A DNA stretch of 64,000 bases from Burkholderia plantarii. Its GTDB lineage: Bacteria > Pseudomonadota > Gammaproteobacteria > Burkholderiales > Burkholderiaceae. Position numbers and translations under genes: made by a program. Below, piece after piece: positions 41,682 through 51,578 of this stretch (positions are counted from its first letter, which is position 1; the number at the start of each line of letters is the position of its first letter). Below the pieces are notes generated by a model that did not search any database, had not been told where the DNA came from, and saw only the letters and a program-made list of their open reading frames with translations. Location: NCBI RefSeq assembly GCF_001411805.1, contig NZ_CP007213.1:3679650-3743649 (forward strand). Direction: 5' to 3'.

Positions 41682-43076
41682 ATGAAACTCAAGGCGAAGA
41701 TATTCCTGCTCGCGATCGTGCCGTTCCTGGCCGCGATCGCCGGCATCGGCTTCGGCGTGCGCCAGCAGGCCACGGCGCTCGCACGCGCGCAGCACGAGAC
41801 GGTCGAGGCCGCCTACCTGTCGAGCAAGGAGCTCGAGCTCAAGCATTACGTCGAGATCGCCACCAGCGCCATCGCGCCGCTCTACGACGCCTCGCGCGAC
41901 GGCGCGCCCGGCAACGACGCGCGCCGCGCGCAGGCGCTCGAAATCCTGCGCAAGATGGACTTCGGCCCCGACGGCTATTTCTTCGTCTACGACATGCAGG
42001 GCGACTCGCTGATGCATCCGCGCGAGCCGGAGCGCGTGGGCCGCAACTTCTGGGCGATGCGCGACCCGCAGGGCGCGCCCACCATGCAGCACCTGCTCGC
42101 CGCCGCCGCGCACGGCCACGGCTACGTCCGCTATCTGTGGCAGCGGCCCACCACCGGCAAGGTCGAGCCGAAGCTCGGCTACGTGGTCGGGCTCGATCGC
42201 TGGGGCTGGATGCTCGGCACCGGCATCTATCTCGACGACGTCGATCGCGCGCTCGCGCGCATCGACGAGCGTGCCTCGGCCGAGATCGACGGCACCATGA
42301 AGGGCCTCGCTGCGATCGCACTGGCCGGCGCCGCCGCGATCGCGCTGTGCGCGCTGGTGCTCAACGTCAGCGAATCGCGGCACGCCGACGCGCGCCTGAA
42401 GGCGCTCGCGCAGCGCGTGGTGGAATCGCAGGAGGACGAGCGCGCGCGCCTGTCGCGCGAGCTGCACGACGGCATCAGCCAGATGATGGTATCGGTGAAA
42501 TTGATGCTCGAATCGGCGCTCGAGCGCTTCGAGCGCAGCCCGGCGCGCGACGCGGCCGCCGAGGGCGTGCTGGCCAAGAGCGTCGCGCGGCTCGGCGACG
42601 TGCTGCGCGAGGTGCGCCGCATTTCGCACGCGCTGCGTCCCGCGATGCTCGACGACCTCGGCCTCGCCGCCGCGCTCGACCAGCTGATCCGCGAGCTGGG
42701 CAGCGAGACCGGCGTGGAGCTCGGCTACACGCAGATCGTCCACTCGGGTTCGCGGGCGCTGCCGGCCGCCGTCAACACCGCGCTGTTCCGCATCGCGCAG
42801 GAAGCGCTGACCAATCTGATCCGCCACGCCCAGGCCACGCGCGGCGCGGTCTCGCTGGAGATCGCCGCGCACACGGTGGCGCTCGCCGTTTCCGACAACG
42901 GCCGCGGCTTCGACGTCGAGCGCATCCAGGCCGATCCGCACGGCGGCGTGGGCCTGCGCAACATGCGCGAGCGGATCGACGCGCTCAGCGGCACGCTGGT
43001 GATCCGCTCGCAGGCGGGCCACACCGCGATCTCCGTGCGCGTGCCGCTGCCCGCCCGCCGCCAGACAGGAACCTGA
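41682..43076 (+). CDS. NarX-type sensor histidine kinase with single Cache domain
   Basis: A 464-residue membrane kinase. TM1 (about 5-25) and TM2 (about 208-229) enclose a periplasmic sCache_2 domain with MDFGPDGYFFVYDMQGDSLM and GWMLGTGIYLDDV, typical of sensors for small carboxylates. The HisKA_3 dimerisation domain has RLSRELHDGISQ with phospho-His262, and the HATPase has ALTNLIRHAQA, VSDNGRGFD and GGVGLRNMRERI. The regulator at 43079 is two bases beyond its stop, so they form a classical NarL-type pair. The ligand is unknown. Confidence 0.92.
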   Translation: MKLKAKIFLLAIVPFLAAIAGIGFGVRQQATALARAQHETVEAAYLSSKELELKHYVEIATSAIAPLYDASRDGAPGNDARRAQALEILRKMDFGPDGYFFVYDMQGDSLMHPREPERVGRNFWAMRDPQGAPTMQHLLAAAAHGHGYVRYLWQRPTTGKVEPKLGYVVGLDRWGWMLGTGIYLDDVDRALARIDERASAEIDGTMKGLAAIALAGAAAIALCALVLNVSESRHADARLKALAQRVVESQEDERARLSRELHDGISQMMVSVKLMLESALERFERSPARDAAAEGVLAKSVARLGDVLREVRRISHALRPAMLDDLGLAAALDQLIRELGSETGVELGYTQIVHSGSRALPAAVNTALFRIAQEALTNLIRHAQATRGAVSLEIAAHTVALAVSDNGRGFDVERIQADPHGGVGLRNMRERIDALSGTLVIRSQAGHTAISVRVPLPARRQTGT

Positions 43077-43078
43077 CG

Positions 43079-43759
43079 ATGACCCTTGCCTCTCCCGGCG
43101 CCAGCCCGCCCCCGTTGCAACCGGCCCAGCCCGAGCCGGCCGCCCGCCTGCTGCTGGTGGACGACCATCCGCTGGTGCGCGACGGCCTCAAGATGCGCCT
43201 CGAAGCCGTGCCCGGCTTCGTGGTGGCGGGCGAGGCCGGCAACGCCGCCGACGCGCTCGCGCTCGCCGAAACGCTCGAACCGGACCTCGCGCTGATGGAC
43301 GTCGGCATGCAGGGCATGAACGGCATCGCGCTCGCCGCCGTGTTCCACGAGCGCTTACCGGCGATCCGGGTGGTGATGCTGTCGATGCACGACAACGTCG
43401 AATACGTGACGCAGGCCGTGCGGGCCGGCGCGAGCGGCTACCTGCTGAAGGATTCGCCCGCCAGCGAGATCATTCGCGGCATCGTCGCGGTGCTGGCCGG
43501 GCAGACCTTCTTCAGCGAGGGGCTGGCCGCGCGGATGATCCAGGCGAGCGCCGGTGCGGGGCCGGTCGAGCGGCTCACGCCGCGCGAGCGCGACATCCTC
43601 GATGCGCTCGCCGAGGGGCTGTCGAGCAAGCAGATCGCGCTGCAGAACGGGCTCTCGGTGCGCACCGTCGAGACCCACCGGCTCAACCTGAAGCGCAAGC
43701 TCGGCATCGAGGGGCAGGCCGAGCTGATCAAGTTCGCGGTGGAGCACCGGCGGCGCTGA
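43079..43759 (+). CDS. NarL/FixJ-family response regulator
   Basis: A 226-residue protein. The receiver has LLVDDHPLVRDG, phospho-Asp74 in DLALMDVGMQGMNG, and Lys in GYLLKDSP. The LuxR-type HTH at the end is LTPRERDILDALAEGLSSKQ followed by NGLSVRTVETHRLNLKRKL. The ATG is two bases after the kinase stop. The N-terminal ~20 residues are Pro/Ala-rich and disordered. Targets are unknown. Confidence 0.93.
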   Translation: MTLASPGASPPPLQPAQPEPAARLLLVDDHPLVRDGLKMRLEAVPGFVVAGEAGNAADALALAETLEPDLALMDVGMQGMNGIALAAVFHERLPAIRVVMLSMHDNVEYVTQAVRAGASGYLLKDSPASEIIRGIVAVLAGQTFFSEGLAARMIQASAGAGPVERLTPRERDILDALAEGLSSKQIALQNGLSVRTVETHRLNLKRKLGIEGQAELIKFAVEHRRR

Positions 43760-44041
43760 GGGGTGTGGGCGGGTGAGTGGAGCAAGGCGAGCGGCTTTGC
43801 GGCGCCGCCTTGGTTCGTGACGGCGGCGGGTGGCGCTGTCGACAGATCCCGGCCGACGGCGCTCGCCGGGATATCAAAAAGACGTGGCCGGCTTCGCGCG
43901 GCATATCGCGCGTCCGAGGCGACGGCAGCCGGCCCGATCGCGGCCATTGCGGCCATCACGCCCTGCCATGGCGTCCATCGCGGCGCTTGCATGGCGGCGC
44001 CTCGTGCCTCGATCCGGCCGCCACGCCACCATCACACGGCC

Positions 44042-44542
44042 CTAACGCGCCAGCCGCGCGATCGCCTGCCCGAATCGCGGAAACTCCCGCGTGAGCGCGT
44101 CCGGCTCGGCCAGCTCGAATTCGGCGAACTCGAAGCCCGGCGCCACCGTGCAGCCGACGAACGCGAACCGGGCCGGGTCCGCGCAGGTCGCGCCGAACCA
44201 GCGGCCGGCCGGCACCACGACCTGCGGCACCACATCCTCATGCACGAGCGGGTTGCCGAGCCGGTGGATCACCAGGCCGTCGTGCTCGTCGAGCACGTGG
44301 ACTTCGAGCGGATCGCCCGCGTAGAAATGCCAGACCTCGTCGGAGCGGATCCGGTGCCAGGTGGAGAAGGCGCCGTCGCAGAGCAGGTAGTAGATCGCGG
44401 TGGAGGCGCTGCGCCGCGCGCCGTCGGACTCGCGCGCGACGCCGAGCGGCGCGCGGTAGGTTTCGCGGAAATAGCCGCCCTCGGGATGGGCTTCGAGGGC
44501 GAAACGCTCGATCAGGTCGGCGGCGGCGTGGCTTGCGGGCAT
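44042..44542 (-). CDS. Cupin-superfamily protein, DUF985
   Basis: A 166-residue protein with the features of the DUF985/cupin_5 family: LIERFALEAHPEGGYFRETY near the N-terminus, STAIYYLLCDGAFSTWHRIR, DEVWHFYAGDPLEVHVLDE, then VGCTVAPGFEFAEFELA at the end. The start at 44542 is the first ATG that gives this N-terminus. Family members have a double-stranded beta-helix barrel; their biochemical role is unsettled. It stands alone and converges with the NarL-type regulator across 282 empty bases. Confidence 0.85.
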   Translation of the reverse strand: MPASHAAADLIERFALEAHPEGGYFRETYRAPLGVARESDGARRSASTAIYYLLCDGAFSTWHRIRSDEVWHFYAGDPLEVHVLDEHDGLVIHRLGNPLVHEDVVPQVVVPAGRWFGATCADPARFAFVGCTVAPGFEFAEFELAEPDALTREFPRFGQAIARLAR

Positions 44543-44766
44543 CGGAACGGACTCGGTCGCGGGAACGGAATCGCGCCAGCATAGCGCGACTGCGGCCAGC
44601 CGTGAGCCACGGCGACGCCGGCCACGACGACCGGCGCCGCATGCACCGCGAGCAATGCGCATTCCCGAACGGTGGATCGCATCACGCGGCCGGCGGGCTT
44701 TCCCGGCGCGGCGGCGGGCATGCCAATCAACCGGGCCAACCCGCGGATCGGCCCGGCTCGGCGCCG

Positions 44767-45363
44767 TCAGTTCACGCGGGCGTTGTGCTTCTGCAGGAAC
44801 TGGATCAAGCCGTCGATGCCGCCCTGCGCGAGCTGGGCCTTGAACTGCCCTTGGTAGACCTGGATCAGCCACGCACCCGACATGTCGATGTCGTAGATCT
44901 TCCAGCCGCCACCTTCCTTGCCGAGCCGGTAGCCCACCGACTGCGTGTCGCCCGGCGTGGTCACGGTGGACTGCACCAGCGCGTCGCTGCCGCTCTCGCC
45001 GCCAGCCTTGAACGTGAACTTCGCGTCCTGGCCGCCCAACTGCGCGAGCGAGGCCGCATAAGTGCGCGTCATCAGGAGCCGAAATTGCTTGTAGAGCTCC
45101 TGCTGCTGGGCCGGCGAGGCCTGCCCCCAGGCACTGCCCACCGCGATCCGCGTGGTGCGCTCGAAGTTGGTGACCGGCAGGAAACGCGTCTCGACGACCT
45201 GCGTGATCTTGTTCATGTCACCGCCGCGCGCGGCGGGATCCGACTTCATCGCGTTGACGGTGCCTTCCACCGCGGAACGGACGATGTCCACGGGCGCGCT
45301 CTGCGCGAAGGCCGACACGGAGACGGCCGCCGCGGCGACGAATGCAATCAGATGACGTTTCAT
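44767..45363 (-). CDS. hpnM: MlaC/HpnM-family periplasmic lipid-binding protein
   Basis: A 198-residue exported protein. The signal peptide is KRHLIAFVAAAAVSVSAFA. The Ttg2D/MlaC fold follows, with MNKITQVVETRFLPVTNFER, LYKQFRLLMTRTYAASLAQL and WKIYDIDMSGAWLIQVYQGQ. MlaC proteins carry phospholipids between membranes; the HpnM subgroup is tied to hopanoid clusters. It is divergent from hpnN, and hopanoid synthesis genes lie 8 kb on, which favours HpnM. A housekeeping MlaC cannot be excluded because mlaA is also here. Confidence 0.8.
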   Translation of the reverse strand: MKRHLIAFVAAAAVSVSAFAQSAPVDIVRSAVEGTVNAMKSDPAARGGDMNKITQVVETRFLPVTNFERTTRIAVGSAWGQASPAQQQELYKQFRLLMTRTYAASLAQLGGQDAKFTFKAGGESGSDALVQSTVTTPGDTQSVGYRLGKEGGGWKIYDIDMSGAWLIQVYQGQFKAQLAQGGIDGLIQFLQKHNARVN

Positions 45364-45696
45364 GCGTAGTTCGGACTCTCGAAAAAAGAAGCCGGGGCCA
45401 ACAGGCAATCGGCGCCGGATCAGGACAGTATAGCCGCGCGGGCCGGCGCCCGCGCCGCGGCAGCCCACGCTGCTACGCTTGTTACGGCGTCGTTACCGGA
45501 TTGTCCGGCGCGCTCTCGTTTGTCACCGATCGCTGACATGCTGGACGGCGCGCCCGGGCCACGGCCCGACACGATTTGACACCATTTTCGGGACGCCCGA
45601 CGCGGCCGAGACACGCCGGGAGGGTTGCCGCCCCGGAAACCGCCGCGCCGGTATACTTGGCCACTTTGCCCGATCGCGGGCCACGCCAGCCTGCCC
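45364..45696. promoter_or_regulatory. Divergent hpnM/hpnN control region
   Basis: 333 bases between two divergent genes of lipid transport. A good -10 word TATACT (45652-45657) stands about 40 bases before the hpnN ATG, without a well-placed -35. TTGACA near 45575 has no matching -10. No operator was identified. Confidence 0.35.
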
Positions 45697-48327
45697 ATGC
45701 TGAGAACCCTATTCGTCCGACTCGTTGCCTGGTCCGTGCGGCGCCCGCTCCTGGTCGTCGCCCTGTCGCTCGTGATCGCCGCGCTCGGCGGCGTCTACAC
45801 CGTCCAGCATTTCAAGATCAACACCGACGTCAGCAAGCTGCTCGACAACGAGCCGCAATGGGCCGCGCTCGGCGACGCGATCGACCAGGCGTTCCCGCAG
45901 CGAAGCCAGACGATCCTCGCGGTGGTGGAGGCGCCGGCGCCCGAATTCGCGTCGGCGGCGGCCAACGCGCTCGCCGCGGCGCTCGACCAGGACACGCGCG
46001 CCGGACGCATCGGCCAGGTCTCGCTGCCGGCCGGCGGCCCGCTGTTCGAACGTGACGCGCTGCTGTTCCTGTCGCCCGCCGAGGTCGCCAGCACCACCTC
46101 GAAGCTGGCCAGCGCGCGCCCGCTCGTCAACACGCTGGCGAAGGATCCGAGCGTGACGGGCCTCGCCACCACGCTGTCGACCACGCTCGGCCAGCCGCTG
46201 CTGACGGGCCAGGTCACGCTGCCCGGCATGAAGACGCTGCTCGGCCGCGCCGCCGCCACCGTCGACGACGTGCTGGCCGGCCGCCCGGCCGCGTTCTCGT
46301 GGCGCGCGCTGGTGGACAGCGACGCCGCGAAGCAGCCCGCGTTCGCGTTCGTGACGGTCGAGCCGCAGATCAACTACGGGGCGCTGAAGGCGGGCGAGCA
46401 GACCGAGCAGACGATCCGTGCCACCGCCGCCTCGCTCGGCCTCGACAAGCGCTTCGGCGCGGTGGTGCGGCTGACCGGCGAGCAGCCGCTCGCCGACGAG
46501 GAATTCGCCTCGGTGGAAGACGGCGCGGCCGTGAACGGCATCGGCACGATCGTGGTGGTGCTCGTGATCCTGTGGCTCGCGCTGCGCTCCAAGCGGATGA
46601 TCGCCGCGGTGCTCGTCACGCTGGTGGTCGGCCTGATCGTGACGGCCGCACTCGGCCTCGCGATGGTCGGCTCGCTGAACATGATCTCGGTGGCGTTCAT
46701 GGTGCTGTTCGTCGGGCTAGGCGTCGATTTCGCGATCCAGTACGGCGTGAAGTATCGCGAGGAGCGGCACCGCGACCCGAATCTCGACCACGCGCTGCTG
46801 GGCGCCGCGCACTCGATGGGCGTGCCGCTGTCGCTCGCCACGGCCGCCGTGGCCGCGAGCTTCTTCTCGTTCCTGCCCACCGCCTACCGCGGCGTGTCGG
46901 AGCTGGGCCTGATCGCGGGCGTGGGCATGTTCGTCGCGCTGTTCACCACCATGACGCTGCTGCCCGCGCTGCTCAAGCTGATGCATCCGCCCGGCGAATC
47001 CAGGGCGCCGGGCTTCCCGCGCCTCGCGCCGGTGGACGACTACCTCGACCGGCACCGCAAGCCGATCCTGATCGGCACGCTGGTGGTGGTGATCGGCGCG
47101 CTGCCGCTGCTCACGCGGCTGCACTTCGATTTCAACCCGCTGCACCTGAAGGATCCGCACAGCGAGTCGATGGCCACGCTGATCGCGCTGAAGGATTCGC
47201 CCGAGGCCTCGGTCAACGACGTCCACATGCTCGCGCCGTCGCTGGCCGCCGCCGACGCGGCCGCCGCGCGGCTCGCGAAGCTGCCCGAGGTGGGCCGCAC
47301 CACCACGCTGTCGTCGTTCCTGCCGGCCGACCAGCCGCAGAAGCTCGCCACCATCAAGACCGCCGCCGCCGATCTGCTGCCGGCACTGACCCAGCCCGCC
47401 GCGCCGCCCGCCAGCGACGCGCAGCGCGTGGCGGCGCTCAAGCGCGCCTCGGCGCTGCTCGGCTACGCGGCGGAGGATCACCCGGGGCCGGGCGCCGACG
47501 AGGCGAAGCACCTCTCGCAGTCGCTCGCCAGGCTGGCCGCCGCCGACGCGGCCACGCGCGAGCGCGCCGAGAACGCGTTCTCCACCACGCTCAGGATCGC
47601 GCTCGGTCAGCTCGCCTCGCTGCTGCAGCCCTACGAGATCACGCGCGCGAACCTGCCGCCGCAGATGGTGCGCGACTGGGTGGCGCCGGACGGCCGCGCG
47701 CTCGTGCAGATCTCGCCGAAGGTGCCGCCCGGCGTCGATCCCGGCGACGACGTGATGCTGCGCCACTTCGCGCAGACCGTGAAGCAGGCCGAGCCGGCCA
47801 CCATCGGCGGCCCGATCTCGATCCTGCATTCGGCGAACACCATCATCCGCGCGTTCCTGCAGGCCGCCGGGCTGTCGATCCTGACCATCACGGTGCTGCT
47901 CTGGATCACGCTGCGCCGCATCGGCGACGTGCTGCGCACGCTGATTCCGCTGCTGGTGTCGGGCTTGGTCACGCTCGAGCTGTGCGTGGTGTTCGGCATG
48001 TCGCTGAACTTCGCGAACATCATCGCGCTGCCGCTGATGCTCGGCGTCGGCGTGGCGTTCAAGGTGTATTTCGTGATGGCATGGCGCGCCGGCCAGACCG
48101 GCCTGCTGCATTCGAGCCTCACGCATGCGGTGCTGTTCAGCGCCGCGACCACGGCCACCGCGTTCGGCAGCCTGTGGCTATCGCATCATCCGGGTACCGC
48201 GAGCATGGGCAAGCTGCTCGCGCTGGCCCTGTCCTGTACGCTGATCGGCGCCGTGGTGTTCCAGCCCGTGCTGATGGGCAAACCGCGCGTGCCACGCGCG
48301 CCCCAATCCCCAGAAATCAATGACTAA
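45697..48327 (+). CDS. hpnN: HpnN-like RND/MMPL-family hopanoid transporter
   Basis: An 876-residue inner-membrane protein. It begins with TM1 ([20 protein letters not shown]) and a periplasmic domain with [14 protein letters not shown], followed by a five-helix bundle with [20 protein letters not shown], whose Asp matches the MMPL proton pathway. A second periplasmic domain and a second bundle ([20 protein letters not shown]) complete it. HpnN of Rhodopseudomonas and Burkholderia moves hopanoids to the outer membrane. The ATG is at 45697; the mlaA ATG overlaps its end by eight bases, so the two are co-translated. Confidence 0.9.
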   Translation: MLRTLFVRLVAWSVRRPLLVVALSLVIAALGGVYTVQHFKINTDVSKLLDNEPQWAALGDAIDQAFPQRSQTILAVVEAPAPEFASAAANALAAALDQDTRAGRIGQVSLPAGGPLFERDALLFLSPAEVASTTSKLASARPLVNTLAKDPSVTGLATTLSTTLGQPLLTGQVTLPGMKTLLGRAAATVDDVLAGRPAAFSWRALVDSDAAKQPAFAFVTVEPQINYGALKAGEQTEQTIRATAASLGLDKRFGAVVRLTGEQPLADEEFASVEDGAAVNGIGTIVVVLVILWLALRSKRMIAAVLVTLVVGLIVTAALGLAMVGSLNMISVAFMVLFVGLGVDFAIQYGVKYREERHRDPNLDHALLGAAHSMGVPLSLATAAVAASFFSFLPTAYRGVSELGLIAGVGMFVALFTTMTLLPALLKLMHPPGESRAPGFPRLAPVDDYLDRHRKPILIGTLVVVIGALPLLTRLHFDFNPLHLKDPHSESMATLIALKDSPEASVNDVHMLAPSLAAADAAAARLAKLPEVGRTTTLSSFLPADQPQKLATIKTAAADLLPALTQPAAPPASDAQRVAALKRASALLGYAAEDHPGPGADEAKHLSQSLARLAAADAATRERAENAFSTTLRIALGQLASLLQPYEITRANLPPQMVRDWVAPDGRALVQISPKVPPGVDPGDDVMLRHFAQTVKQAEPATIGGPISILHSANTIIRAFLQAAGLSILTITVLLWITLRRIGDVLRTLIPLLVSGLVTLELCVVFGMSLNFANIIALPLMLGVGVAFKVYFVMAWRAGQTGLLHSSLTHAVLFSAATTATAFGSLWLSHHPGTASMGKLLALALSCTLIGAVVFQPVLMGKPRVPRAPQSPEIND

Positions 48328-49285
48328 ACAGCGAATCATTGCCGGCGCCCTGACCGCCAGCGCCCTGCTGCTCGGCGGCTGCGCGACCGGCCCCAACAAA
48401 ACGGCCGGCGACCCGCTCGAGCCGATGAACCGCGCCATCTTCACGTTCAACGACACGGTGGACACGCACATCGCCGTGCCGATCGCGCGCGGCTACCAGA
48501 AGGTGACGCCCACGCCGGTGCGCACCGCCGTCAGCAGCTTCTTCTCCAACCTCGGCGACCTCGGCAACTTCGCCAACAACCTGCTGCAGCTGCGCGTGAC
48601 CGACGCCACCGAGGACGTGATGCGCGTCGTGATCAACTCGGTGTTCGGCGTGGCGGGGCTGTTCGACGTGGCGTCGGCCGCCGGCCTGCCGAAGCATCAC
48701 CAGGACTTCGGGCTGACGCTGGCGCGCTGGGGCGTGCCGTCCGGCCCGTATCTGGTGCTGCCGGTGTTCGGCCCGAGTTCGTTCCGCGACGGCGTGGGCC
48801 GCGCGGTGGACGTGCGCTTCAACCTGCTCAACTACATCGAGCCGGCCGTGCGCAACCCGATGTACATCGCGCAGTTCATCAGCGCGCGGGCCGACCTGCT
48901 CGGCGCCTCGGACCTGCTGCAGCAGGCCGCGCTCGACAAGTACTCGTTCGTGCGCGACGCCTACACGCAGCAGCGGCGCTCGGCCACCTATCACGGCTCG
49001 CTGATCGGCGGTGCCGGCGCGGCCGGCGGCGCTTCGGACACGCTGCCGGGCGGCCTGCCGAACTACGACGACCCGGGCGCGCAGGCGGGCGGAGCGGGCG
49101 GGGCAGGCGGCACGAACAGCGAGCCGCAGGGGCTGCCGAACTACGCGGACCCGGGCCAGGACGCGGCACCGGCCGCGGCTTCGGGCGCGGCGGCCGCCGG
49201 TGCCGCCTCGGGCGCCGGCGCCACCGTGGCGCCGTCGTCGCCGCTCGCGCCGGCGGTGCCCGCCGTCACGCCGGCCGCTCACTGA
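48320..49285 (+). CDS. mlaA: MlaA (VacJ) outer-membrane lipoprotein
   Basis: A 321-residue lipoprotein. The signal ends in the lipobox LLLGGC (Cys21). The MlaA core has [54 protein letters not shown] and [12 protein letters not shown]. MlaA extracts misplaced phospholipids from the outer leaflet with porins. A C-terminal ~95-residue tail is unusual: Gly/Ala/Pro-rich with two copies of GLPNY-x-DPG (near 49050 and 49135). Coupling to hpnN links hopanoid and phospholipid transport. Confidence 0.9.
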   Translation: MTKQRIIAGALTASALLLGGCATGPNKTAGDPLEPMNRAIFTFNDTVDTHIAVPIARGYQKVTPTPVRTAVSSFFSNLGDLGNFANNLLQLRVTDATEDVMRVVINSVFGVAGLFDVASAAGLPKHHQDFGLTLARWGVPSGPYLVLPVFGPSSFRDGVGRAVDVRFNLLNYIEPAVRNPMYIAQFISARADLLGASDLLQQAALDKYSFVRDAYTQQRRSATYHGSLIGGAGAAGGASDTLPGGLPNYDDPGAQAGGAGGAGGTNSEPQGLPNYADPGQDAAPAAASGAAAAGAASGAGATVAPSSPLAPAVPAVTPAAH

Positions 49286-49301
49286 GTTCGCCAATTGTCA
49301 T

Positions 49302-49329
49302 CGGCGATCCGTTTCGCGGCGGATCGCCG
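49302..49329. terminator. Hairpin between converging mlaA and CMD-family genes
   Basis: A perfect 10-pair stem CGGCGATCCG / CGGATCGCCG with an 8-base loop lies 17 bases after the mlaA stop. No T-run follows. Location between two converging genes supports a bidirectional terminator. Confidence 0.45.
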
Positions 49330-49426
49330 GTCGCGCGTCGCACGCTCTCCGGCAATGCGCGGGCCTCGCGCCCGCGTCGCCTCCGGCAGTTCTCCGCACG
49401 GCTTCTCCATCCCCCGTCGCCGCGCC

Positions 49427-49990
49427 TCACTCCGCGAACGGCAGCGTCTGCTGGCCGTTCGCGCGCATCCCGAACACGTTCAGCGTCATCGCCACCAGCG
49501 CGTAATAACCGAGCAGCCCGACCAGGTTGATCACGACCGGATGGCCGAAACGCGCGCGCGCCGCCTCGAACGTCGCGTCGGACACGCGTCGCGTCTCGTA
49601 GAGTTCGGTCGCGAAGCGATGGACCAGCGCATCGTCGCTGTCGGCGCCGCCGTCGAACGCCGGCGCGTCGCCGCGGCGGATCGCTTCGGCCACCGCCTCC
49701 GGCACGCCGGCCCGCAGCGCGATCGGATGGTGGATGTGCCACTCGGCCTGCGAGCGCCAGCGCGCGGCCGTGGTCAGGATCGCGAGTTCGGACAGCCGCA
49801 GCGGCAGCCCGGTCTCGTAGCGGCAGAACGCGCCGAGCCGCTGCGCGTGCTGCGCCAGCGCCGGGCTGTGGATCCAGCCGAGGAACGGGCCGTCGAGGTT
49901 GCCGCGCGGGCCGCCGAGAATCTCGTCGAGCACCGCGCGCTGCGCGTCGGTGGCGGTGCTGCGATCAAAGGGGGGAAGGCGGGAGGTCAT
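49427..49990 (-). CDS. Carboxymuconolactone decarboxylase (CMD)-family protein
   Basis: A 187-residue helical protein. The ATG at 49990 follows GGAG at distance. Conserved features are LRLSELAILTTAARWRSQAE and the EWHIHHPIALRAGV His-rich segment, in which AhpD-type Cys-x2-Cys is absent. So it is likely not a peroxidase partner but of the decarboxylase-like or unassigned branch. It lies 162 bases downstream of the aminotransferase gene and may be cotranscribed with it. Substrate unknown. Confidence 0.82.
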   Translation of the reverse strand: MTSRLPPFDRSTATDAQRAVLDEILGGPRGNLDGPFLGWIHSPALAQHAQRLGAFCRYETGLPLRLSELAILTTAARWRSQAEWHIHHPIALRAGVPEAVAEAIRRGDAPAFDGGADSDDALVHRFATELYETRRVSDATFEAARARFGHPVVINLVGLLGYYALVAMTLNVFGMRANGQQTLPFAE

Positions 49991-50152
49991 GTCGTGAGTC
50001 CGGGTTGGGGAAGAGGGCGGGCCGGCGCTGCCACGGCGAACACCGGGGGCCGCGTCGATCGTAACGCGCGCCGCGGGCTTCATGAAGGCGGCCGGCGCGG
50101 CGCGAGGCAGACATCGTGCGCCGCCATCCGTCGGCGGCGCTCGGCAAGAGCC

Positions 50153-51499
50153 TCATGCAGCCGGCCGGGCGCCGCTCGATACGAGCGCGGCATCGAGCGA
50201 CAGCGCGAGACGTTCGACGATCGTCTCGATCTGCGCGGCCGTGCAGATGAACGGCGGCGCGAGCAGCACGTGGTCGCCGCGCCGTCCGTCGATCGTGCCG
50301 CCCATCGGATAGACCATCAGCCCGCGCGCCATCGCCTCGCGCCGCAGCGCCGCGTGCAGGCGATGCGACGGATCGAACGGCGCCTTGCTCTCGCGATCGG
50401 CCACGAACTCGACGCCGACGAACAGGCCGCGCCCGCGCACGTCGCCCACCGCCGCGTGATCGATGAACCGCTCGCGTAGTTGCGCGCGCAACTGTTCGCC
50501 GCGCGCGCGCACGTTGTCGAGCAGGTTCTCCTCGGCGATCACGCGCTGCACCTCGAGCGCGGCCGCGCAGGCGATCGCGTGGCCGAGATAGGTGTGGCCG
50601 TGCTGGAAGAAGCCGGTGCCGCCGACGATCGCGTCGTAGATGCGCTCGCTCGCCAGCATCGCGCCGATCGGCTGGTAGCCGGCGCCGAGGCCCTTCGCGA
50701 TCGTCACGATGTCGGGCGCGACGCCGTCCTCCTCGCAGGCGAACAGGTAGCCGGTGCGACCCATGCCCGACATGATCTCGTCGAGGATCAGCAGCACGCC
50801 GTACCGGTCGCAGACCGCGCGGATCCTGCGGAAATACTCGCGCACCGGCGGCACCGCGCCGGCCGTCGCGCCCACCACCGTCTCCGCCACGAACGCGGCC
50901 ACCGTCTGCGGGCCGAGTTCGAGGATCTTCGCCTCGAGTTCGTCGGCGAGCCGCTGCGCGAACGCCGCCTCGCTCTCGTCCACGCGCTGCTCGCGATACG
51001 CGTAGCAGGCGCCCACATGATGCGATTCGATCAGCAGCGGCAGGAACGGCTCGCGCCGCCACGCGTTGCCGCCGATCGCGAGCGCGCCGAGCGTGTTGCC
51101 GTGATAGCTCTGCCGGCGCGCGATGATGTGCCGCCGCGCCGGCTGGCCGACTTCGACGAAGTACTGGCGCGCGAGCTTCAGCGCGGCCTCGATCGCCTCC
51201 GAGCCGCCCGACACGAAATAGACGTGGCCGAGCCCGTCCGGCGCCGCCGCGACGAGCCGGTCGGCCAGTTCCTCGGCCACCTGCGTCGTGAAGAACGAGG
51301 TGTGCGCGTAGGGCAGCTGCCGCGCCTGCCGTTCGATCGCCGCGATCACGCGCGCGTTGCCGTGGCCGAGGCACGAGACGGCCGCGCCGCCGCAGGCGTC
51401 GAGATAGCGTTTGCCGTCGGCGTCGATCAGCTCGACGCCGTCGCCCGCCACCGCGACGGGCAGGCGCGCGCGCGGGGCGCGGTGAAATACCGTGGTCAT
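50153..51499 (-). CDS. Class III (PLP-dependent) aminotransferase
   Basis: A 448-residue fold-type I aminotransferase of the omega-transaminase/beta-alanine-pyruvate group. PLP contacts are SGGSEAIEAALKLARQY, SYHGNTLGAL, LILDEIMSGMGRTG (Asp240 binds the pyridine N) and the Schiff-base Lys269 in TIAKGLGAGYQP. The start is ATG 51499. It is 79 bases downstream of the C45 peptidase gene on the same strand, so likely one operon. An amine or amino acid released by the peptidase could be its substrate; this is inference. Confidence 0.9.
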   Translation of the reverse strand: MTTVFHRAPRARLPVAVAGDGVELIDADGKRYLDACGGAAVSCLGHGNARVIAAIERQARQLPYAHTSFFTTQVAEELADRLVAAAPDGLGHVYFVSGGSEAIEAALKLARQYFVEVGQPARRHIIARRQSYHGNTLGALAIGGNAWRREPFLPLLIESHHVGACYAYREQRVDESEAAFAQRLADELEAKILELGPQTVAAFVAETVVGATAGAVPPVREYFRRIRAVCDRYGVLLILDEIMSGMGRTGYLFACEEDGVAPDIVTIAKGLGAGYQPIGAMLASERIYDAIVGGTGFFQHGHTYLGHAIACAAALEVQRVIAEENLLDNVRARGEQLRAQLRERFIDHAAVGDVRGRGLFVGVEFVADRESKAPFDPSHRLHAALRREAMARGLMVYPMGGTIDGRRGDHVLLAPPFICTAAQIETIVERLALSLDAALVSSGARPAA

Positions 51500-51578
51500 G
51501 AGTAGGTTCCTGCTGCTGGAGGAGAGGCCGCTTCGACGCGAAGCGCGAGGTTCGTGGGAATCGGCTGGATCGCGCGGA

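Noticed and set aside
43760..44041. Open frames on the plus strand after the NarL-type regulator
   Set aside because: They run antisense into the cupin gene and show no codon bias or motif.
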